A DNA stretch of 64,000 nucleotides from Acidobacteriota bacterium (GTDB taxonomy: Bacteria > Acidobacteriota > Blastocatellia > RBC074). Below, in pieces: positions 10,235-17,600 of this stretch. The DNA lies in NCBI GenBank assembly GCA_016710075.1, contig JADJLO010000038.1, forward strand, positions 372,001 to 436,000, written 5' to 3'. Positions within the stretch are counted from its first letter, which is position 1. Each line of letters starts with the position of its first letter. The notes under the pieces are model-generated. The model saw only the letters and a list, made by a program, of their open reading frames with translations, had not been told where the DNA came from and searched no databases. Position numbers and translations under genes: made by a program.

Positions 10235-10579
10235 GTTCATCTCCTATGCTTGGAGCCGACTGTGGATCGGCTGATTTTGTCCGGAATTTCCCCGATATTA
10301 CTCGTCGAACTACGAAAATAAATAGAAATGCAGATACTTGTGGAATTGGCCCAAAATCAGCAGATGAACAAAAAAAAGTAAAAACTTTAATTATTCTTTA
10401 TTATATTTACAGTTTTAATTTTATTTCTGAAAAACTTCAAATACTTTGGAAGGCGGGAACTTTTTACTCCTGTTGTCCTGGAAAGTCAACAATTATTATC
10501 GACTTTCCAGGAAATAAAAAAAAGAAAATGCCCCACGTGACTGGAGGGTGGAGGGAGGGGGGAGGGGCAGGATGTCGGT
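10235..10579. other. AT-rich intergenic region with a hairpin
   Basis: I find no gene. At 10477-10487 and 10501-10511 there is a perfect 11-bp inverted repeat (CCTGGAAAGTC / GACTTTCCAGG) with a 13-nt loop. It is followed on the plus strand by an A-rich run, not a T-run, so it is not a standard intrinsic terminator for that strand. It lies about 70 bp past the stop of the DUF1080 gene on the minus strand and may protect or end that transcript. A G-rich stretch follows at 10545-10568. Confidence 0.5.
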
Positions 10580-11224
10580 TCAGAGCTGCCTGATCCTGAT
10601 ATTGCGGAATTCGACCAGTGAGTTGTGGCCGAGAAAACCGATATGCCCGGAACTTCTTTTGAGGCCGGGGTGTTTTTTGAGGACTTCGGGTTCTTTGACG
10701 ATATTGAGATCTGAATCGAGGATAATGACGCCGTTGAGAGTGACGCGGATGCGGCTGCCGGTCATCATAATCTCTTCGGAGTTCCACTCACCCGCCGCTT
10801 TGAGGAAGCCTGTTCTGGCGGGGATGACGTCATAAACTGATCCGTGGTGCTGTTCGGATCTGATTTTGCCTTTATATTTCTCGTGCTGGTCGTCCAGAAT
10901 CTGGATCTCCATGCCGGCATAGGCGGCATCACCTTCAAGAGGCGCACGAACTCCGACGCCGTTGTTGCCTCCGGGTTCGGTTTTGAACTCGAAACGAAAG
11001 ATGAAGTTCGAATATTCCTTTTCGGTAAAGAGATTTCCACCGCCATCGAGCGGGCAGACAATGGCGCCGTCCTTGACGACATAGCCAGGTCCGTGCCCGT
11101 GAACCAGTTTCCAGCCATCGAGAGTCTTGCCATCAAAAAGCCGGGTGAATCCTTTTTCATCAGATTGAGCAACAACAGGCATTATCATCAGGCAGAGCAA
11201 GAGCACGGCGCCGGAAATTTTCAT
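10580..11224 (-). CDS. Exported DUF1080 protein (3-keto-disaccharide hydrolase-like)
   Basis: The start is set at the ATG 11222-11224, preceded by AAGGAG. It gives a signal peptide MKISGAVLLLCLMIMPVVA. The 14-residue longer version from 11266 has no such site. The mature protein is a single DUF1080 (PF06439) domain with the family features FDGKTLDGWKL, GVGVRAP, GMEIQILDD and IRSEQHHGSVYDVIP. It is a concanavalin-like jelly-roll found in exported sugar-acting proteins; some members cleave 3-keto-glycosides. It is divergent from a Tat-exported Gfo/Idh/MocA oxidoreductase, and this pairing recurs in 3-keto-sugar metabolism. The specific substrate is not readable. Confidence 0.85.
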   Translation of the reverse strand: MKISGAVLLLCLMIMPVVAQSDEKGFTRLFDGKTLDGWKLVHGHGPGYVVKDGAIVCPLDGGGNLFTEKEYSNFIFRFEFKTEPGGNNGVGVRAPLEGDAAYAGMEIQILDDQHEKYKGKIRSEQHHGSVYDVIPARTGFLKAAGEWNSEEIMMTGSRIRVTLNGVIILDSDLNIVKEPEVLKKHPGLKRSSGHIGFLGHNSLVEFRNIRIRQL

Positions 11225-11259
11225 CGATTGACTCCTTTTGGTTTTATCTTTTGCATTTA

Positions 11260-11288
11260 TTGACATACATGGTTTGGAGCATAAGAAT
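11260..11288 (+). promoter_or_regulatory. Candidate sigma-70 promoter for the Gfo/Idh/MocA gene
   Basis: TTGACA at 11260-11265 is a perfect -35. The -10 is weak: AAGAAT at 11283-11288 with a 17-bp spacer. It lies about 75 bp upstream of the ATG at 11362 in the divergent region. No experimental support; the -10 is the weak part of the call. Confidence 0.3.
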
Positions 11289-11361
11289 AACCCGCGTGCT
11301 CAATTCCGCAAGTGATCTGTTGCTTTCTTTCTGAAATTTTTCCCGGAGGATAACAATAATA

Positions 11362-12594
11362 ATGAAGAACCAGGTTTGGACGATCGATCGCCGTAATTTC
11401 ATCAAACAGACAATGGCCGGGGTGGCCGGGGTGACTGCAACAACCGGCATGAGTGCGGTTTCATACGCCAGGATCATCGGCTCGAATGACCGTATCAGGC
11501 TTGGAGGGATCGGCCCCGGAGATCGCGGCGCCGGCAGGCTGGCGGCGGCTCAGAAGATGGGAGCCGACATCGTCGCCCTCGCCGATGTCAATAAAGGCAT
11601 GCTTGAAAGAGGATTGAAGATCATCGGCACGCCGGTGGACAAGACCTATGTCGATTATCAGGATCTGCTGGCGCGCAAGGATATCGATGGCGTGATCATT
11701 GCGACACCGGATCATCTGCACTATCAGACGCTGATCGATTCGGTCCGCGCAGGCAAGGATGTCTATATCGAAAAGCCTCTGACGCGGACAATCGAGGAAG
11801 GCGAAGAGATGATCGCCAAGGTCAAGGCATCGAAACAGATCGTTCAGGTTGGCAACCAGCGACGGAGCGGCGAACATTTCAAAAGAGCGCGTGAAATCGT
11901 GGCTTCGGGCGGCATCGGGGAGATCAGGTTTGTCAGGATCTGGGACTTCCGTTACCGGCCGAAAGATCCATACATCAAGCGCGCATCCGATCCGAAGCTG
12001 TTCAGTCCCGAACTGATCGACTGGCCGAAATTTCTTGGAAGAGCGCCGAAGCGCCCCTATGACGCTAATCGCGCCTCCGGGTGGCGCTGGTTCTGGGATT
12101 ATGCCGGAGGTCTGATGACCGATATCGGACCGCACTGGCTTGATGTGGCGATGTGGATCACCGGCAGCGACGGCCCGCGAACCGTGACGTGCAACGGCGG
12201 CAAGTATCAGAACACCGAATGGGAGACTCCCGACAACGTCCATGCGATTTTTGATTGCGGAACATTTGCGATCGTCTTCATGGTTCAGTTCATGAACGGC
12301 CAGGAATATGACGGGGCGGCATTTTACGGGCTCGAAGGCAGCATCGTTCAGGAGAACAACCGCGGGATGATGGTGAGATACGACAACAAGCGCAAAGAGG
12401 TCGAGAGCTGGAAGATAATGGATGAAAGCCCGGCTCACATGCAGAACTTCCTCGACTGCATGCGCAGCCGTCAACAGCCGAACTCGCCCGTTGATCTGGC
12501 CAACCGCGTCCTTGTCGGGGCTCACCTGGCCAATGAGTCTTTCAGATCCGGCCGGAGGGTCAACTGGGATCCGGTCCATTGGAAGAGGGGTTAG
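11362..12594 (+). CDS. Tat-exported Gfo/Idh/MocA-family oxidoreductase
   Basis: 410 residues. GGAGG lies about 12 nt before the ATG. The N-terminus carries a twin-arginine signal (DRRNFIKQTMAGVAGV, then a hydrophobic stretch). A Rossmann NAD(P)-binding part follows (RLGGIGPGDRGAGRL, ALADVN), then the family's EKPLTRTIEEG motif with the conserved Lys and a C-terminal alpha/beta substrate domain (GLMTDIGPHWLDVAMW). Family members oxidise or reduce sugars and inositols. Export plus the divergent DUF1080 neighbour suggests periplasmic sugar oxidation at C3, which is an inference. The 3' end converges with giant gene A. Confidence 0.87.
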   Translation: MKNQVWTIDRRNFIKQTMAGVAGVTATTGMSAVSYARIIGSNDRIRLGGIGPGDRGAGRLAAAQKMGADIVALADVNKGMLERGLKIIGTPVDKTYVDYQDLLARKDIDGVIIATPDHLHYQTLIDSVRAGKDVYIEKPLTRTIEEGEEMIAKVKASKQIVQVGNQRRSGEHFKRAREIVASGGIGEIRFVRIWDFRYRPKDPYIKRASDPKLFSPELIDWPKFLGRAPKRPYDANRASGWRWFWDYAGGLMTDIGPHWLDVAMWITGSDGPRTVTCNGGKYQNTEWETPDNVHAIFDCGTFAIVFMVQFMNGQEYDGAAFYGLEGSIVQENNRGMMVRYDNKRKEVESWKIMDESPAHMQNFLDCMRSRQQPNSPVDLANRVLVGAHLANESFRSGRRVNWDPVHWKRG

Positions 12595-12626
12595 TTTTAG
12601 TCCTGCCTGAAGGTGGGACTCGAAAC

Positions 12627-12660
12627 AAAAAAAGGCCGGGGAGTTGCGGGCTCCCCGGCC
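12627..12660 (-). terminator. Intrinsic terminator of giant gene A
   Basis: A 10-bp GC-rich stem (GGCCGGGGAG / CTCCCCGGCC, 12634-12660) with a 7-nt loop TTGCGGG. On the minus strand it is followed by seven T. It lies about 40 bp past the stop of giant gene A. The same stem and loop recur at 31264-31292 after giant gene B. A weaker hairpin at 12599-12620 follows the convergent plus-strand gene. Confidence 0.85.
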
Positions 12661-12701
12661 TGAATTATTGGTAACAGGAAATCCTGGAACCAACACACAC
12701 A

Positions 12702-14660
12702 CTAGTTACAAGTTGGAACAAAGACCGGAACAATGATCTCAGCCTTATCGGTGAGGGTCAGGGCGTGCAGATTATGACCCTGATTGAACGCTCCATTCTG
12801 TGAGTTGGTGTTTGGATTGTAGTTGATCTGGACACCAAACAAAGCCCCATCATCGACTCTCCACAGTTTCATCCATCCGGTCCTGCTGGCCGGGATGACG
12901 CGATTGAATGGGGTGAGCGTGCGCGGGAAAGTGTTTGAAAGAACATTTCTGCTCTGACAGACTCCCTGATTTGAAGTAAAGCTGTAGCCAATTTCCGTGT
13001 CGTCATACACCAGCCCGGTGATGTTGCCTATCTGTGCGGCGGAGGTCATGAAATTGCCGCCGACGCGATTGAGCACCAGCATTGTCTGGTTGTTTTCCGA
13101 GATACTTTGAATGTTATCGACAGCCAGGACCCTCGGCAGACGGTTGTAACTCATGCCGTCGAACTTCAGGCTTGTGAATGTCGCATTCGGATCGGAACCT
13201 GCGGGGAACATCATCAGGGCCTGGATTGCCTCGGCGCCGAGATTTGCCGCGTGACCCGATGTGAACTTCACATACTCGTCACCGATGAGGCAGTTGTAAG
13301 CTCTCGGCAGGCCCGTTGCACAATCCACAGCCACAGCCACCATATAGCCGCTGTTGCCGGGATCGAGATCCGATGCCAGCAGGGATATTGTCTGGCTTGG
13401 TGTCAGACAGACGAACATGTCCAGGACCGAGCAGGTGGCCCCGTCGATTGCAAACAGATGCACACACACATTCTCGGTGGTCGAGACATTGGTCATGTTG
13501 ATGCGCGTGTTCTGTTTGTTCGGATTTACGGCATCCGAAGTATAGATCGGGTAGAAGAGAACCGATCCGCCCTGGATGTCGCTGACTTCGCTGGCGGCCG
13601 GATAAGCCGTCTGCGGGTTGGTCCCCGGCGCAACTATGAAGGTTGATGCCGTGGCGGTGTTATTGGCAAGGTTCGGATCCGCCAGACAGTTGGTCGTCGA
13701 GATCGTCGCCGAGTTGATCACAGTGACAATCGGATGCTTGATCGGTACCACCGCCTTGAGCGTGATCACGCCCGAGGTCGGGAAGTTCGTCGCGCACTGA
13801 TTGGCCGCTCCCAACGGATTCTTCAGAGTGAACTTGACTGTTGTCACCCCGTTGAGTGTGGTCGATGTCACTGTCACATCATTGACCGTGTATGGCGCGG
13901 CTATCGTCCAGCTGTCAAGGGTGAAGCCCTTGGGCAGCGTGTCCACTATCATCACGCCCGCTGCGTTCGACGGACCCGCGTTGCTGAAGCTCAGCGTGTA
14001 GCTCACGATCGACTGTTGATTCGTCGTGCTGTACTGAGCGCTTGACGGGCCGCTCTTGGCCAGCGACAGGTCTGACTGGGCCTTGACCGTTGTCGTTGCC
14101 GTCGCCGTGTTGTTGCTGGTCACCGGATCGACATCCCACACGATTCCAGTGTTCGGATTCGGGACCGGTATCCTCGGGGTGTAGCTGACCGTGGCCGTGT
14201 TCGAGAGCACCGTGTCGCAGGCGACATCGGGGCAGACTCTGACCGTGATCGTCAGCGTGCGCTTGACTCCGGGGCCTGTCAGACCCGGCCAGGTGTACTT
14301 GACCGTTCCGTTGGCTCCGACTGCCGGGTTGGTTCCGGCCGCCACTCCACCCGTTGATGGCGTGGCGGTGAGGAAGACTGTTCCCTGCGGCAGCGGATCG
14401 GTGATCATCACGTCCTGAGCGCAGCTCGGGCCGTTGTTGATCGCCTCTATGGTGTAGGTCAGCGTGTTGCCGGCGATCACCGGATCGGGATCGTCAACCT
14501 TTGTGATCGCCAGATCGGGTCTGGCTATCACTTTGACGGTGTCTGTTCCGACATTGCGCGGCACTGCAGGCAGCGCCGACATCGATGTCGCCGTTGCCCT
14601 GTTCGTGAAGGCTCCCGGGGCGGTGCAGCTGTCGACTGCAACCGTCAGCTGGAGCGTCAC
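12702..14660 (-). CDS. Giant protein A, C-terminal fragment (two DUF11 units plus conserved C-terminal domain)
   Basis: 652 codons in one frame. It begins in the middle of a DUF11 unit and has two further units (RPDLAITKVDDPDPVIAG and QSDLSLAKSGPS). It ends in a roughly 310-residue domain starting near FIVAPGTNPQTAYPAASE, with features GGSVLFYPIYTSD, NVCVHLFAIDG, KFTSGHAANLGAEA and a Cys-containing terminus VPVFVPTCN. This C-terminal domain is not DUF11-like and is shared with giant B. The apparent start at 14660 is not a true start: the frame continues a few codons upstream to the break near 14684. Confidence 0.75.
   Translation of the reverse strand: MTLQLTVAVDSCTAPGAFTNRATATSMSALPAVPRNVGTDTVKVIARPDLAITKVDDPDPVIAGNTLTYTIEAINNGPSCAQDVMITDPLPQGTVFLTATPSTGGVAAGTNPAVGANGTVKYTWPGLTGPGVKRTLTITVRVCPDVACDTVLSNTATVSYTPRIPVPNPNTGIVWDVDPVTSNNTATATTTVKAQSDLSLAKSGPSSAQYSTTNQQSIVSYTLSFSNAGPSNAAGVMIVDTLPKGFTLDSWTIAAPYTVNDVTVTSTTLNGVTTVKFTLKNPLGAANQCATNFPTSGVITLKAVVPIKHPIVTVINSATISTTNCLADPNLANNTATASTFIVAPGTNPQTAYPAASEVSDIQGGSVLFYPIYTSDAVNPNKQNTRINMTNVSTTENVCVHLFAIDGATCSVLDMFVCLTPSQTISLLASDLDPGNSGYMVAVAVDCATGLPRAYNCLIGDEYVKFTSGHAANLGAEAIQALMMFPAGSDPNATFTSLKFDGMSYNRLPRVLAVDNIQSISENNQTMLVLNRVGGNFMTSAAQIGNITGLVYDDTEIGYSFTSNQGVCQSRNVLSNTFPRTLTPFNRVIPASRTGWMKLWRVDDGALFGVQINYNPNTNSQNGAFNQGHNLHALTLTDKAEIIVPVFVPTCN
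13205..14652. repeat. 1.45-kb block shared with giant gene B (A copy)
   Basis: This block matches 31848-33295 at a constant offset of 18,643 bp, checked at both ends (GGCCTGG at 13218/31861 and GCAGCTGTCGACT at 14625/33268), so there are no net indels. Base differences are few and scattered. It covers two DUF11 units and the first part of the C-terminal domain. Such identity between paralogues that differ elsewhere suggests recent duplication or gene conversion. Confidence 0.85.
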
Positions 14661-17600
14661 GAAATCGTTTGGCGCAATTTTGTTCCCGCAACAACCGGAT
14701 CAGGCGTATGGGTCTTGGTCGTCACCAGGTCTGAGACTCCCTGAACCGGGGTGGTCAATTGCGTGGCCGCGCCGATCGGGGTGTTGAATCCGTTAGTGGT
14801 TCCCTCGATTGTGGCATTGTTGACCAGCGCCGTCTTGACAGACGGGTCGATCCTGACCACAACCTCGATGGTCGCCGTATTGCCGACTCCGTTCTGAGGC
14901 GCAGGAAGCATCGGAGCTACGCAACTGACATTCGAACCGAAGTTCGAGCAATTGTAGGTGCCGTTGCCGCTCACCTTGCGTGCTGAAACGAATGTCACCC
15001 CGGCGGGGAGAACATCTACTATCTGCGGACTCAGAATGTCAGAAGGCCCATTATTGGTGACCACGAGGTTGTAAGTCATCGTCGTACCCGGGATCACTGC
15101 AACGCTTGTGGTTCCAGTGCCGGGTAATGCCAGCGTTCCGGAAGTAGAGGCCGGGCCGACCGGACCCGCTGGGCTTGGATAACTGATGGTGGTTACCGCC
15201 GACTGGACGACCTTGGTTATCGTCAACTGCGAAGCCGCATTGGTCGCAGTCGAAGTAGCCAGCGAAGTGTTGTTGCTCGAGTTCGGATCATTTGTCGTTG
15301 TCAGGGCGCGAGCCTGGTTGGTGCTCAGTGTGCCTCCGATCACCGATGGATTGACCGTCACCTGGAAGGTGATCACGTCATAGTTCGTCGAGCTGACGAG
15401 TTCTCCGGCGGCCGTCGGTGGAATCGCCGCTGGTTGAGCGTTTGGCACGCAGGTCAGGCTGCCCTGAGGAGCTCCCGTCGACGGGCTGTTGTAGATGCAG
15501 GATCCGGCCGTGAACCCAAGGTTGCCGACGCCATATGTGATGGTCCCCGGCAGGAATACCGTATTGCCTGGAATGATGTCTTCCAGCCGCACGTTCTGTG
15601 CGTTTGAAGGCCCATTGTTTCTGATGCGCAGCCGATAAGTGATATTCTCCCCGGCCTTGACCTGAGCCGGCGGCGCCGGCGAGATCACATCCTTGACCAG
15701 TTCGAGATCGGCCAGCGTCCGGACGGCCGAACTCGCCTGCGACGAATTGTTGCCGGGGTTCATATCCATCGGATCGCCGTTGGTATCCGTGGGATCGTTC
15801 GCATCGTTGATGATCCCGACATCCGCGCGGTTATTGAAGTTCGCGCCGTCAATAACATTGTTCGGCGCCTTGATCTTGAGCACGATCGTCGCCACGCCGT
15901 CGGGCGGGAAGAAGGCGTTAGGCGGCACGTTGTAATCGCAGTTGATGACACCGCCGGTCTGCGTGCAGGTGAACGCATTGGTCAGGATGCCCGGCCCTGT
16001 GCTTGTCGCCGAGACGAGCATCATATCGGCGCTGGGCAGCGTGTCTGTCACGTGGATCGTGCCGTTGGTAAAGCTGCTCGATCCGTTGTTGCGAACCGTC
16101 AGCACGTAATCGATGTTGCTGCCCGCGACGACTTCAGACGGAGCCGTCTTGGTAATCGCGAGGTCTGTCTTGTGAATGACCTTCGTCGTCACGGCATTCG
16201 AGCTGCCGGCAACACCCGGCGTTGAGGATGCCAGGCTGAAACTGTTCGGCCCCACTGTTTCCGGCGCGTCAGATGCGACCTTCACCACCACGGTCAGAGT
16301 GCCAGTCGCGCCGGCACGCAGGATTCCGTCGGGCGGCGTGGCTGCGGATCCGCCTTGCGGCTTGCAGGTCAGCGTCGAGCCGTTGATGGTGCAGGTGGCG
16401 GGTGCGGCAAATGCTCCGCTGCCGCTCCACGAAACGAAGCTGGTAAATGACGGCAGAACATCGGTCAGAACGACATTTTGAGCATCGCTCTGGCCCCGAT
16501 TGACGATGGTCAGGGTGTAGGTCAGGTTCTCGCCGGCGATTACCGGATCTGGCGACGCAGACTTGAATTTGTCGACCATCGAACTGGTGTTGACAGGGTT
16601 GCTGACCGAACTGGAGTTGGCTCCAGGCCCCGGATCGGGCGTCGAACTGCTGACGCTTGCGCTGTTGATCACATTGCCGGAGGCGATGGATGGATCAACC
16701 TGCACCCGGACTATGATCGTCACAGGCGGCAGATTGGCCGGCGCCGGATTCTGGTTGGTAACGCCCGGTGGCAGGATTGCCCGGCTGCACGACAGGGTTC
16801 CACCCATCGTCCCCACCGCTGGAGGCGAACAGACGAAACCGCTGTTGCCGGTGTTGACCGAGATGAACCGGGCATTGGCGGGCAGTGTATCGGTCACGAC
16901 GACATTGGCAGCGTCGCTCGGGCCCTGGTTGTTGATCGTCAGGCGGTAATCAACGATCTGTCCGGCGATCACCGGATCACCGTTGTCGTCAAAGGTCGTA
17001 CCGTCATCGAAGACGTCAACTGCCTTTGAGATCGACAGGTCTGCGCCCTGTGAGACCGCGACCTGGACGCCAAAGGCGTTGTTTGCCGCGTTCGGATCGG
17101 GCGTTGCGTTGTTTGGCCCGAAGGAGGCCACGCGCGCAGCGTTTACGATCGCCGTGCCGAGCGGTACGCCGGCCGGAACCGAAACGCGGTACTGCACCTG
17201 CAGCCTCTGCCCGGCAATCATGTCATTCCCGGCGCCGTTGCCGGAATTGTCCACCGTGCAAACGATGCGGTTTGAGCCCGCAGGGTTGATCGAGCAGCTC
17301 GCTCCGGTTGGCTGGGGCGGTGTTGGAGCCATCCCGTTCGGCGAGAAGCTTGAAAGCGGAGTGACGATGAAGCCGCCGGTACCAAAGCCGGTATCGAACG
17401 TCACATTTGCAGGCAGCTGATCCTCGATCATCACCAGACTCGCGTTAGACGGGCCGTTGTTGACTATCTCGACTGTGTAGACGATCTGGTTGCCTGTGGT
17501 TCCGGAGGTCACGGTTGTCCGGTCGGCGAATTTGCGCAGTTGCAGATCCGCTCCCGTGGTGACTACCGAAACGAATTCGTCATTGTTGTTTGACGGATTG

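Noticed and set aside
11461..12702. 413-codon minus-strand open frame
   Set aside because: Antisense to the well-supported Gfo/Idh/MocA gene; no recognisable domain.
12702..12800. LPXTG, PEP-CTERM or type IX sorting signal at the end of giant A
   Set aside because: No such motif, no terminal hydrophobic helix or basic tail; the same holds for giant B.
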